Below are positions 37,466 through 46,084 of a stretch of 64,000 nt of DNA, piece after piece. Numbering within the stretch: the first letter of the stretch is position 1; each line of letters starts with the position of its first letter. A model generated the notes under the pieces. It made no database searches, was not told where the DNA came from, and saw only the letters and a program-made list of their open reading frames with translations. The position numbers and the translations under genes were made by a program. Origin of the DNA: CAYNST01 sp964434105 (GTDB lineage: Bacteria; Pseudomonadota; Gammaproteobacteria; Pseudomonadales; Cellvibrionaceae); the NCBI GenBank assembly GCA_964434105.1, contig CAYSTJ010000004.1, positions 66,453-130,452 on the forward strand, written 5' to 3'.

Positions 37466-37678
37466 GTCGCTGTTCAGCTCGTGTCGTAACTGTTCAGATT
37501 GCGTCCAGATTTGTTCAGAGCAAGGCGAAAAATATGCGTTTACCCGTGTTAATACGCCGCGCGTCCTGCGCTTCGCCCTCCGGGGCCGCCTGGGCAGGCG
37601 TTCAAACCCGTGCCCGACAGGTTGTAACCATCGTTTAACGCCGCTATGGCCAAATCGGGGCGTGCGCTGAATAGTTAC
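37466..37678 (+). mobile_element. GTAAC-type miniature repeat, copy A
   Basis: A 213-bp copy beginning GTCGCTGTTCAGCTCG and ending GCGCTGAATAGTTAC, with the family core TTCAGAGCAAGGCGAAAA near 37517. The left terminus has drifted from GTAACTATTCAG. No clear target duplication is left. Short frames inside it are not genes. Confidence 0.8.
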
Positions 37679-38190
37679 CGAACAATTTTATAGGCGTAGC
37701 GTCATAGCGGACTCTATATAATGTCGCGACGCCGAATGCCAAAGGCGCGCGCTATTGGCGAACGTTAATTTGGTAGCGGTATTGTGCGTGTCATGGGGCC
37801 GTTCGTTTTTTGGACGATGAAAATACCAGCGCGTTCGGCAATACCCATTTACGGGATGTGACGGAATCATTGACAGCCAGGCAACACCGATGGTGATCAG
37901 TATAATTGATTATGGACGTTCCATCGGCAGGAAAAGTGTATGCAGGACAGCGGGTTGATCGAGAGCATCGAGCCGGGAGGCAGATGAGTGCGTGCGGAGA
38001 GATGAGGCGCGTATGCGATAGTGCTGGCCGGCGCTGGCACTGGCAGCATCGGCGACGCGGTCACTGCACCGACAGCAAAAACCGGGTGTCGTTAATACCC
38101 GGCGGCTACACCCGTCTGGCCGCTGACAGACACCTTGGCGCGGGCGCATTTACGATAGGTACACCAATCAGTCAGGAGGAGGAAAACGCC
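37679..38190. other. Intergenic stretch with no convincing gene
   Basis: About 510 bases between repeat copy A and the receiver gene. An open frame in phase with the receiver runs back to 37906 but its product is Arg/Cys/His-rich and unlike a real domain. It should hold the receiver promoter; none was recognised. Confidence 0.5.
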
Positions 38191-38607
38191 GTGCAACCAG
38201 AGCAGATACAGTCCGTACCCCCCAATCAGCGTATCCTTATCGTCGAAGACGAGCCGGATGCGGCCAGCACTCTGCAACTGCTGCTGGAAATGCTCGGGCA
38301 GGAAGTGCACGTCGCTCATACCGGCCCCAGTGGGCTGCAAATGGCGGTGGCGATAAAGCCCGACCTGGTACTATGCGATATCGGACTGCCCGGGCTTGAC
38401 GGATTCGCGGTCGCCCGCAAGCTGCGCGAAAGTCCGGAGACCGCAACGACCCGCCTGATCGCACTGACCGGATATGGCGGCCGTGAGTTTATCGAGGAAG
38501 CCCGTTCAGCAGGGTTCGACAGTCATATCACCAAGCCCGCCAGTCTTGATGACATCAAGAAAAAGGTGTTGCAGGTGAGCCGTCCACTACAGGACGGTAC
38601 ATCATGA
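38191..38607 (+). CDS. Single-domain response regulator
   Basis: The 138-residue protein is a stand-alone receiver domain: ILIVEDEPDAAS gives the acidic pair, LVLCDIGLPGLDGF the phospho-acceptor Asp, LIALTGYG the Thr, and HITKPASLDD the Lys. There is no output domain. It starts with GTG at 38191, chosen because GGAGGAGG at 38174-38181 is ideally spaced. Its receiver sequence is close to the C-terminal receiver of the kinase at 29846, so it may exchange phosphate with one of the hybrid kinases in the window (inference). It precedes a phytase-like secreted protein by about 30 bp. Confidence 0.88.
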   Translation: MQPEQIQSVPPNQRILIVEDEPDAASTLQLLLEMLGQEVHVAHTGPSGLQMAVAIKPDLVLCDIGLPGLDGFAVARKLRESPETATTRLIALTGYGGREFIEEARSAGFDSHITKPASLDDIKKKVLQVSRPLQDGTS

Positions 38608-38638
38608 AAACCACGGTCGCTTCGCAAAGGTGTCTCGA

Positions 38639-39574
38639 ATGTCGCACATAGGCCGGATGTTTGCCGTTACTGTATTGTCGCTGTCGGTATATTGCCAGGC
38701 CCAATCCGCGCTGGTCCTTGAATCGGCCTACGCAATCGAAGGGGCTGCCGGTCTGGAGCCGTCCGGGCTTGCTTATTGTGACGATCGTCTGTTGCTGGTC
38801 TCGGATGATCACGATGATGTTGTCTTTGAGCTTTCACCGGGTACGGAGGGGATCGCAACTGCAACGCCTTATCGCGTAATAGAAAACATTCCGCTGCCGC
38901 CGCGCCAGCAGTTTCCGCTATTGCTGCGCATAAAGCGGTTAGCGGCCGAACTGTTCGGATTAACCGGCGGTATGGATTGGGAAGGCATCGCCTGTGATGA
39001 CGACGGCACCCTGTACCTTGCCAGCGAATATTATTTTGCGGTACTGACCGTGGGCCCAGGCAATAACCTGTGGTGGCAGGGCGAGGATGTGTATGCATCA
39101 GGCCGGGAGCGTGGATTGTTCGGAACCATGAATGCCTATATCGAAGGGATCACGCTGCACCGGAATGAATTGCTGCTGGCTGTCGAGCGCGAGCCCCGCG
39201 CCTTGATCCGGATGCAGGGCGGCACGCCGGTAGAGATATTGGTGCCGGCGCAGGCTGGCCTTGCCGAAGACGGACTGTCCTACGATTACACCGGGCTGGC
39301 AGTCTGGAAAAACAGGGTGTTTGTGTTGAATCGCAATCATTACAAGGTCTGCGAACTGGGCGCGGACGATCTCACCGGGCGCGATTGCAGATCCTACCGG
39401 GATGTCGAGCGTTCCGGGGCCTATGGATACGATACCGGTCCTTACGGGCTGGGCGAGGGGCTGATGGTCACCGATGAGGCGATCTGGATTGTTCTCGACA
39501 ACAACGGCCAGTCCAGGCTGAGTGATGCAGACGATAAAAGACCGCAACTTTTCCGGTTCGCTAATCCGTTTTGA
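38639..39574 (+). CDS. Secreted phytase-like/SdiA-regulated-type beta-propeller protein
   Basis: The 311-residue product has a signal peptide (MFAVTVLSLSVYCQAQS) and a repeated beta pattern with LEPSGLAYCDDRLLLVSDDH, GGMDWEGIACDDDGTLYLAS, YIEGITLHRNELLLAVER, YTGLAVWKNRVFVLNRNH and LGEGLMVTDEAIWIVLDN. This resembles esterase-like activity of phytase (PF13449) and SdiA-regulated propellers. Acidic residues in the propeller could bind calcium. ATG 38639 is preferred over an in-frame GTG at 38630. The function is not established. Convergent with the helicase gene. Confidence 0.72.
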   Translation: MSHIGRMFAVTVLSLSVYCQAQSALVLESAYAIEGAAGLEPSGLAYCDDRLLLVSDDHDDVVFELSPGTEGIATATPYRVIENIPLPPRQQFPLLLRIKRLAAELFGLTGGMDWEGIACDDDGTLYLASEYYFAVLTVGPGNNLWWQGEDVYASGRERGLFGTMNAYIEGITLHRNELLLAVEREPRALIRMQGGTPVEILVPAQAGLAEDGLSYDYTGLAVWKNRVFVLNRNHYKVCELGADDLTGRDCRSYRDVERSGAYGYDTGPYGLGEGLMVTDEAIWIVLDNNGQSRLSDADDKRPQLFRFANPF

Positions 39575-39589
39575 CTTTGCTGCCTGGTG

Positions 39590-39617
39590 TCGATAACGAC
39601 TGAGTGCGCGTTATCGA
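39590..39617. terminator. Possible shared stem-loop between convergent genes
   Basis: TCGATAAC (39590-39597) and GTTATCGA (39610-39617) form an 8-bp stem between the stops of the phytase-like gene and the helicase gene. It lacks a T-tract, so termination is only a suggestion. Confidence 0.35.
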
Positions 39618-39630
39618 ACACGTCCCCGTG

Positions 39631-41925
39631 TCAACAGTCCCACCAGGGCGGCAGCAGCTGACGAATCTCGCGGCGCTGGTAGCGTTCGTCCAGCAGGTAC
39701 AGGTAGCCCGTATCTTCGGTGCGCCGTATCACCCGGCCGGCGGCCTGTACGACCTTCTGAATGCCGGGATAAAGGTATGCGTACTGGTATCCCTGCCGAA
39801 ACCGGTCCTGCAGGAAATGTTTTAGATGCTCGTTGACATGGGTAACCTGCGGTAACCCCAGTGTTGCAATAAAAACACCTTTCAGGGCATTACCGGGCAG
39901 ATCGATTCCTTCGCCGAACGCGCCACCAAGCACCGCCAGTCCCAACAGATTATTGCGCGTATTGAATTGATGTATAAATTGGATGCGATCAGTTTCCGAC
40001 ATGGATTTTTCCTGTCGGACAATGTCGACGCCAAGCGGTTTAACTGCGTCAGATAAAACCCCATCAACCTCCAGCAGGTAGGCATAACTGGAAAAATACA
40101 GCAGAGCGTTTCCGGGCGCCTGTTGCAATTGTTCATAGATGCAGGCGACCATGGAATGCAGGGAAGCTGAACGGTCCCGAAATCGGGTGGACAGATCCGC
40201 AGCAATGCGTATGGCGAGCTGATCCGCAGAAAACGGTGATGCGGCCTGCAGGTGCACGGTATCCTCGGGCAAACCCAGCATGCGGTGGTAAAAATCCATG
40301 GGTCGCAGTGTCGCGGAAAAAAAGCTCGCACCACTGGCACGGGCCAGGCGTTTGTGCAGCAGTTGCGCGGGTACCAGGTTTCTTAACGTCAGTATTTCGG
40401 CCCGGGTGTCCAGCGTGTCCATGTCGATACAGAAATCATCATTTTTTTCAGTCAGACGTGCCTGGAAAGCGAGGGCAGTGAGAAAGAAAGTCTGGACAGC
40501 GGCATCATGGTTGCCCAGTTCCGGATGGTGTTGCAGATACGCCCGGTATTGATCGGTGAAATCTTTCAGTGCGTACAAAAAGGCCGGTGGGATGTCGTCA
40601 AGCAATGTCAATTGTCCGGGACGTTCGACCAGGATTTTGAGCAGGGCCAGCCAATGTCGGTTAAGCCGGGTGAGCGTGGCTTTTAATGGAGATCGGGCCA
40701 GTTTTTTGGCATCAAGCAACTGTCGTCGATCGAGCGCGGCAGAGTACATCATGCGCCCGCGTTCAATCAGATTGTGACATTCATCCACCAGCAGGTAGGG
40801 TTTCCAGTCCAGCTCGTCGGCAAGCTCCAGCAGCAATGGGCGGCCGTCGAAATAATAATTGACATCGGCGACTACCACATCCACCCAGCGACACATTTCC
40901 ATGCCGAGATACACGGGGCAGATCGTGAACGTATCAGCCAGTGTGCGCAACGCAGCCTGATCCAGCACCGGGATGTCGGCCGCGGCGGCGCGGGCCTGTA
41001 CCAGCTTGTCAAAAAAGTTTTCGGCGAAAGGGCAACTATCGCCAGTGCACTGATTAGCGGGTGCCAGGCAGGCTTTGGCCTGAGCGGTCAACTCCAGTAC
41101 GCGTAATGGCGTCCCGTCAGCTTCTGCAAGTTGATGCAACGTGTCCAGTGCAATCTGTTTGCCGGTGCTCTTGGCGGTGAGATAAAACACCCTGTCGATG
41201 GGGGTGTGGGCCATGGCCTTGATGGCCGGAAACAGACCCGCCAGAGTTTTGCCGGTGCCGGTGGGTGCTTCGGCCAACAGAACCCGTCCGGTGGCGGCAG
41301 ACTTATAGACGGCTTCCGCCATTTTCCGTTGGGATGGGTGCATGACCGGAAAGGGGAATGGCAAAGCGGATACCCAGTGCCGTAGCGCGGTTTGGCGGCA
41401 GGCCATGCGCGACTGCCACAACTGGTACTTTTCGACCAGCGTCAGACAGTCCTGCTCAAGCGCGTCAAGGGCCCAGTCCTGCTCCAGCCGATATTCTCTA
41501 TCTTCCCCGAGGTGAAAATACACCAGTGCCAGCCGAATGCTCTCCAGTCCCGCCTGTCGGCACAGCATCCATCCATAACATTTTGCCTGGGCCCAATGCA
41601 ATTGCCGCTGGTTGTCAGCAATGCGCTGAAAATCCCCGTAGAAGGTCTTGATTTCTTCCAGACAGTTGGTGGCACTGCAATAACCATCGGCACGCCCGCG
41701 CAGAGTCAATGCGCCGATCTGCGTACTCAGTGAAATTTCAGTCCGGTAGGTGGCAGGGCGGTTGCGGGCCACCCGTAAATGGCCTTCTGTACCCTCGGTA
41801 CCGGTGGGTGCCGGTGTAAATCCCCGTTCGATGCTGCCGGTGCGGGCGGCAAAGGCGACCAGGGACCGGACGGACACAGCAGGCGGCGCGTCAATGGGTG
41901 CTTCGGTGGAGAGGGATACTGCCAT
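39631..41925 (-). CDS. XPD/DinG-like iron-sulfur DNA helicase with nuclease-like N-terminus
   Basis: The 764-residue protein has an N-terminal PD-(D/E)XK-like segment (RGRADGYCS and LEEIKTFYGD), Walker A AEAPTGTGKT near residue 217, four cysteines suited to an iron-sulfur cluster (AQAKACLAPANQCTGDSCPF and FTICPVYLG), a DECH box (LLVDECHNLIERG), SATLRPMDFYHRMLG, and the C-terminal VVQAAGRVIRRTEDTGYLYL. It belongs to the SF2 branch of XPD and DinG, 5'-3' helicases for repair intermediates. In related genomes it adjoins the FAN1-like nuclease, and the two are thought to cooperate in cross-link repair; here the pair is split by about 5.4 kb. Confidence 0.88.
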   Translation of the reverse strand: MAVSLSTEAPIDAPPAVSVRSLVAFAARTGSIERGFTPAPTGTEGTEGHLRVARNRPATYRTEISLSTQIGALTLRGRADGYCSATNCLEEIKTFYGDFQRIADNQRQLHWAQAKCYGWMLCRQAGLESIRLALVYFHLGEDREYRLEQDWALDALEQDCLTLVEKYQLWQSRMACRQTALRHWVSALPFPFPVMHPSQRKMAEAVYKSAATGRVLLAEAPTGTGKTLAGLFPAIKAMAHTPIDRVFYLTAKSTGKQIALDTLHQLAEADGTPLRVLELTAQAKACLAPANQCTGDSCPFAENFFDKLVQARAAAADIPVLDQAALRTLADTFTICPVYLGMEMCRWVDVVVADVNYYFDGRPLLLELADELDWKPYLLVDECHNLIERGRMMYSAALDRRQLLDAKKLARSPLKATLTRLNRHWLALLKILVERPGQLTLLDDIPPAFLYALKDFTDQYRAYLQHHPELGNHDAAVQTFFLTALAFQARLTEKNDDFCIDMDTLDTRAEILTLRNLVPAQLLHKRLARASGASFFSATLRPMDFYHRMLGLPEDTVHLQAASPFSADQLAIRIAADLSTRFRDRSASLHSMVACIYEQLQQAPGNALLYFSSYAYLLEVDGVLSDAVKPLGVDIVRQEKSMSETDRIQFIHQFNTRNNLLGLAVLGGAFGEGIDLPGNALKGVFIATLGLPQVTHVNEHLKHFLQDRFRQGYQYAYLYPGIQKVVQAAGRVIRRTEDTGYLYLLDERYQRREIRQLLPPWWDC

Positions 41926-42446
41926 ATACCTTTTCGGATTACCCTGCCACGGGCGGTAAGTTGAAAAAACGAATTATGGCTGTTGGGTTGCGTTGACTCA
42001 ACCCGTTCGGTCCACTGGCCGCCCTGCCGTCAGGCCGCGCGATGTCCGTGGTGTCTACAAATTTCAGACGTGCAGCGTGTTTTTCAACCCGGCCGGCATT
42101 TCCAGCGCCCGCTTGAGCAATGCCTTATGCGCCGTCCGCCGCGTGAAGTTTGATGCGTGCGCCGAGAACGTTCGCCACGCGAGTTTTTTGCATTCGTCAT
42201 CGGGACCCGGCGCAACCGTCAGCGCGTTGATGTATGGCGCTCCGCCTGTAGCCTGGACTTTCGATGGCCTTTGCCGCATGACTGTCTGCGCCAGTTTGCG
42301 GTATACACAGGTGGCTGTGAATGCCTGCCGACCGGACACGCGTTCGCGCGGTACGTGGTGAATGGCGAACGATCTTGTCCGGCCATGCGTCGGGGTCCAA
42401 ACTGGGCTAAAGTTACAGCAGACCAACCGCTTGGAGACCATTTAAT
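41926..42446. other. Intergenic stretch with no convincing gene
   Basis: About 520 bases between the divergent helicase and CBM-type lipoprotein genes. Overlapping open frames on both strands (about 120 codons each) give Arg/Cys-rich products that match no known family. Promoters of both neighbours must lie here. Confidence 0.5.
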
Positions 42447-43520
42447 TTGGACGCTGTGCCATTACCCCGAGGCCGACCAGCCGGTCTGCTGGTACTGATC
42501 TGCCTGCTAATTGGCTGTGATGCTGAATTGAAGCGTGTAGAACGGACACCGATGCCGGAGCTGACGATGGATACAATGCCACTGAACAGCATTGTCACCA
42601 ATGGCGACGCGGAGCTCGGCGTGGCGCCGTGGCTGAGCATTGGTGCGCTACTGAAGCCGGTGGTCACGGAAGCCTACAGTGGTGAGTGGAGTTTGATGCT
42701 ATGGCAGCGCAGAAGCGCGCGGGATGCCGTTGTGATGCCACTCGGCCCGTTGCAGGCGCCTCGACGCTATAAAGCAACGGTCTACGTAAAGCTGCCGGGT
42801 AATGCCGACCAGTCCCGCATGACGCTGGAGTGGCGCAAGGTCGTCAATAACTCGGAAGGTATCGAACCCCTGGCCAGCATCATGCTTAACCCGGGAGAGT
42901 GGGCACCGTTGACGGGCACTTTTGACCATGTCGACAGCCGCGCCTATGGGGGGAGCTCGCTCGCCATTACAACCGAGAATCCGGCGGTCACTTTTTTTGT
43001 GGATGCGCTCGATGTGGTTGAAGTCGGCCCGGTTGAAGCATCCGACGATGATTTGGCGGCTCAACCCCCAAAAAGGGATCTGGCATTGAACGGTGGAGTG
43101 GAAGATGGTTACGAGTTCTGGGTTCCACAGTCTGCGCGACTGGAGCGGGTAACGGAGCCGGTGCGGTCGGGAAACTACAGTATGTATATCTCCAACCGGA
43201 CGAGCGAATGGAATGGTCCGACCATGCACTTCGACAAGCTGCAGGCGGGACGAAGTTACCGTTTTTCGGTGTACGTGCAGGCTGCGGCGGACAGTTCGCC
43301 GCTCGTTGCGCAAATCACCATAAAAACGCGTATTTATGGTGTCGAAGATTATTTTCCATTGGCGAAAGATACCGTCGTTGCAGGTAAATGGCAGCGGCTC
43401 TCGGGTATCTATCAGCATAAAAACTCGGCGGGGCTTGAAGAAATTTATGCCTACATCGAAGCGAACCCGCCCACCGCCGAATTTTTTGTGGATGACTTTC
43501 AGGTCGAAGAGCTGTACTGA
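42447..43520 (+). CDS. Lipoprotein with two CBM4/9-like carbohydrate-binding modules
   Basis: The 357-residue product has a lipobox LLIGC (Cys24) and two similar beta-sandwich modules. The first is at about 48-195 (SIVTNGDAELGVAPW, AYSGEWSLMLWQR, YKATVYVKL, WAPLTGTF, VTFFVDALDVVEV); the second at about 215-357 (LALNGGVEDGYEFW, VRSGNYSMYISNR, YRFSVYVQA, WQRLSGIYQ, AEFFVDDFQVEEL). This is the CBM4/9/22-like pattern. No catalytic domain is attached, so it probably binds polysaccharide at the outer membrane. The start is TTG at 42447, placed about 10 bases after GGAG; GTG 42456 is an alternative. Confidence 0.8.
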   Translation: MDAVPLPRGRPAGLLVLICLLIGCDAELKRVERTPMPELTMDTMPLNSIVTNGDAELGVAPWLSIGALLKPVVTEAYSGEWSLMLWQRRSARDAVVMPLGPLQAPRRYKATVYVKLPGNADQSRMTLEWRKVVNNSEGIEPLASIMLNPGEWAPLTGTFDHVDSRAYGGSSLAITTENPAVTFFVDALDVVEVGPVEASDDDLAAQPPKRDLALNGGVEDGYEFWVPQSARLERVTEPVRSGNYSMYISNRTSEWNGPTMHFDKLQAGRSYRFSVYVQAAADSSPLVAQITIKTRIYGVEDYFPLAKDTVVAGKWQRLSGIYQHKNSAGLEEIYAYIEANPPTAEFFVDDFQVEELY

Positions 43521-43527
43521 ATTCCCG

Positions 43528-43752
43528 GTAACTATTCAGCTCACGCCCCGATTTGCCCCTTAACCTACAAATAAAGCCGCGTTAAAAAAGTGTCACAAAC
43601 CGTCGGAAACAGGTTTGAATGCCTGCCAGCCGGGCCGGAGGGCGGCGCGCAGGATGCGCGGCGTATTGACACGGGTAAACTCACATTTTTCGCCTTGCTC
43701 TGAACAAATCTGGACGCAATCTGAACAGTTACAACACGAGCTGAATCGTTAC
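43528..43752 (-). mobile_element. GTAAC-type miniature repeat, copy D
   Basis: A 225-bp copy with the best-kept termini: GTAACTATTCAGCTCACG at the left and the inverse of GTAACGATTCAGCTCGTG at the right. The core reads on the minus strand as TTCAGAGCAAGGCGAAAA. It starts 8 bp after the CBM lipoprotein stop. Flanking bases do not form a target duplication. Confidence 0.85.
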
Positions 43753-43879
43753 GATTAAAGGAAGTATTCGTGTTGGGCGACGACGGGCTGGTCTACAAAA
43801 TACGGCGCTGCAATTAAAGGCGCAGGCGGTGCGCGCCGGTCAATTCCCCGTAGCGCATTCTGGATCGCCCGTATCCGGC

Positions 43880-45163
43880 TCAGGCACTGACGCAGCGGTT
43901 TCGTCCATTCCGTTTTGCCTGGTAGAGGGCGGCGTCGGCCCGTTCGAGTGCCCCATTAAAACTTTCTCCCGCCTGACATACGGCAACGCCGAAGCTTGCG
44001 GTTACCGCCAAAGTGCGGGCGACAAACTTCTCCCCGGCCACTGCCTGGCGCAGCTTTTCCGCTATACGCATCGCCTGTTCTGTTCCTTTAACATCCGTAC
44101 ATAACACTACAATCTCTTCACCGCCCCAGCGAATGGCGGCGTCGCTATCACGCAGCAATCCCAGAATCCGTCTGGCCAGCTCCTGTAGCACCTGGTCACC
44201 GGCGCTGTGGCCATGGGTGTCGTTAATCTCCTTAAAGTGGTCAATGTCGAGCAGAATCACAGCGGTGCCTGCCAGGCCGCCGGTCTGGCGAAAGGTTTCG
44301 ATCATGTCGACGGCGGCACGGCGATTAAAAAGCTGGGTGAGCGGGTCAAACATCGACAGGTGTCGCAACCGCGCCGATTCGGCATCCAGAAGGGTGACCT
44401 GATGACGCAGGCCCACCGCCTCAATGTGTCGTTGTCGCAGTTCCGCGGCCAGTCGCAGCTGTCTGCACAGCAACCACGAGAAAGCGAAGTAGAACAGCGA
44501 GCCCAACGCCCAGTAGGGGGCGACGACAGCACTCAACCAGCGCTGACTGAATTGAAAGTCAAATATCTCGAATTGGTGAAGCCCATACGGGATCGGGCTG
44601 AAAATATCAAAGCCGGCGATAAGGACATCGGAAAACTCCGGTTCGTAATAGTCCTCTGCGTCCCGGTTATTGTCCTTCCACCAGTCCGGGACGGTGAAAG
44701 CAGAAAGTGGAATCCGGTATCGATACACTCCAGGTGTCAGCTCGGTGAAAACATTTTGATATTTCGCCGTGGCCGCCAGCGATTCCGGAGGCAATGCGTG
44801 ACGCATAAAAATCCGCATTGTGTCGGCCGGGCCCCGATAGCCCAGCGTGAGATCGAGGCTGGCGTACCGGCTGAGATCTTCGCCCTGGGTTAATCCATCG
44901 CCCAGGTTAATGTTGATTCCACAAAAACGTGCGGGCAGGTTCTCTCCAAAGAGGCAGGCGAACTGATCGTAGTTGGGGCCGGTCCAGCCATGGGCGGTGA
45001 ACCCCGTGGGGTCTGCGGTGAAATATATGGTATATGGACGGTCGAGTGCGTCCAGTGTACGTTCTGCCGTGAGAGCCCATCCCGTGAGTATCAGCCACAA
45101 TGCCGCCGCGCCGGCAGCTGCGGTTTTGGGCTTCAGGTTTAAACGGGCAAACCAGTCCTTCAT
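43880..45163 (-). CDS. Diguanylate cyclase with carbohydrate-binding-like periplasmic region
   Basis: The 427-residue protein makes c-di-GMP. A membrane helix at about 16-32 is followed by a periplasmic beta-rich region at about 40-205 (YTIYFTADPTGFTAHGWTG, SRYASLDLTLGYRGPADTM, YRYRIPLSAFTVPDWW, IAGFDIFSPIPYGLHQFEIF) resembling CBM11/CIA30-like jelly rolls, a second helix at about 213-232, and a GGDEF domain with LTQLFNRRAAVDMIE, DHFKEINDTHGHSAGD and the active-site GGEEI. RDSD five residues ahead of it is an intact inhibitory I-site. The neighbour at 42447 is a CBM-type lipoprotein, so sugar sensing is a plausible input (inference). Confidence 0.9.
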   Translation of the reverse strand: MKDWFARLNLKPKTAAAGAAALWLILTGWALTAERTLDALDRPYTIYFTADPTGFTAHGWTGPNYDQFACLFGENLPARFCGININLGDGLTQGEDLSRYASLDLTLGYRGPADTMRIFMRHALPPESLAATAKYQNVFTELTPGVYRYRIPLSAFTVPDWWKDNNRDAEDYYEPEFSDVLIAGFDIFSPIPYGLHQFEIFDFQFSQRWLSAVVAPYWALGSLFYFAFSWLLCRQLRLAAELRQRHIEAVGLRHQVTLLDAESARLRHLSMFDPLTQLFNRRAAVDMIETFRQTGGLAGTAVILLDIDHFKEINDTHGHSAGDQVLQELARRILGLLRDSDAAIRWGGEEIVVLCTDVKGTEQAMRIAEKLRQAVAGEKFVARTLAVTASFGVAVCQAGESFNGALERADAALYQAKRNGRNRCVSA

Positions 45164-45299
45164 TTGAGACTACCCGAGCGTCTGCTCTCCGGTGCCAGAC
45201 GGATATTCCAAATTACTGAATTAAATCGCATAGGCATATTCACAAACGCATGCTTTGAGTTTGCATTAAGCGTAGCAGAGGGCGCCTGCAGGCGGGAGG

Positions 45300-45617
45300 A
45301 AACATCAAAATGAATGTTGGGCGGGAGGACGCCTGCGCGTTATCAACAACGCAACGTCCACCACGCGGGCAGCCAATAGTACCGACGTCAGCGTGAGTAG
45401 GGCACCGGTCAGCCAAAGCAACGCGCAGTTCAACCTGGCCGATGCCATCAGCATTGCCAGCATCAGCCACCTTGACGACAGCCGCTCCAGCTGGGGCCTG
45501 CTCGGCGGCTACGAACGCAATCCTTGGCTGGCCATCGAAGGCGGCTATCGGGACCGGGGCGAAGTGCAAGTACAGATCAATGCCACCATCTCCGACGCGG
45601 TGGCGCTATGTAGTTGA
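45300..45617 (+). pseudogene. Fragment of an outer-membrane beta-barrel gene
   Basis: One plus-strand frame reads through NNATSTTRAANSTDVSVSRA, QSNAQFNLADAISIASISHL, SSWGLLGGYERNPWLAIEGG and YRDRGEVQVQINATISDA before the stop at 45615-45617. The WGLLGGY and WLAIEGGY pattern is that of OmpA-like beta-barrels, with one strand pair. There is no start, signal peptide or rest of a barrel, so it looks like a remnant. The upstream limit is uncertain. Confidence 0.5.
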
Positions 45618-45739
45618 GAAAGCATTCAACCGGTCTGAATCCATGGATGTTAACGGCTCTGAATCCTGGTAAACCAATTCCCCAGTGTTACCTTACTTCA
45701 AACGATTATAGGAATGCTGTCTCTTATGCACGAAGTGCA

Positions 45740-46084
45740 TCAAAACCTATCTGCAAAGTCGGTTGCGGACGTGCTTTTTCCGATCTCGTGAATATCCCGC
45801 CAATCAACTTCAAACATTTCCCCCGGACCAACATCCATCAAGACGTAAAAGGGCTGGGAGGGCAGCGTAAAGTCAAAGCGGGATTGCTTGCTCAGTTGAC
45901 CGGTCGCCAATATTTGACCGTTGTAGGTGATAACCTTCATGGAAACACCGGCAGCCTCGGAGCCATCGTGGTAACCGCCTTCACACTGGACTTTTTGTCC
46001 CTCGAGTTCGCACCGGCAGACCGGGGTATGCGCCCAGGTCGCCACAACAGTAAACAGAGCCAAAATAAAAATGATGAATTTCAT
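45740..46084 (-). CDS. Small exported protein of the iron-uptake cluster
   Basis: The 114-residue product has a signal peptide (FIIFILALFTVVATWA) followed by CRCELEGQKVQCEGGYHDGS, with three cysteines, and a beta-rich rest (MKVITYNGQILATGQL, PFYVLMDVGPGEMFEVDW). The layout is like a small carboxypeptidase-regulatory-type beta domain. No family is assigned with confidence. The frame extends upstream, but the ATG at 46084 starts the signal peptide and overlaps the stop of the preceding gene (ATGA). It is the last gene of the siderophore cluster and lies by a short palindrome (ATGCAC-GAA-GTGCAT, 45726-45740). Confidence 0.7.
   Translation of the reverse strand: MKFIIFILALFTVVATWAHTPVCRCELEGQKVQCEGGYHDGSEAAGVSMKVITYNGQILATGQLSKQSRFDFTLPSQPFYVLMDVGPGEMFEVDWRDIHEIGKSTSATDFADRF

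Noticed and set aside
37906..38190. Upstream extension of the single-domain receiver
   Set aside because: The extra 95 residues are unlike any domain, while GGAGGAGG fits the GTG at 38191.
42064..42441. A 125-codon frame in the gap before the CBM lipoprotein
   Set aside because: The product is Arg/Cys/Thr-rich with no family features, and it overlaps an equally long opposite-strand frame.
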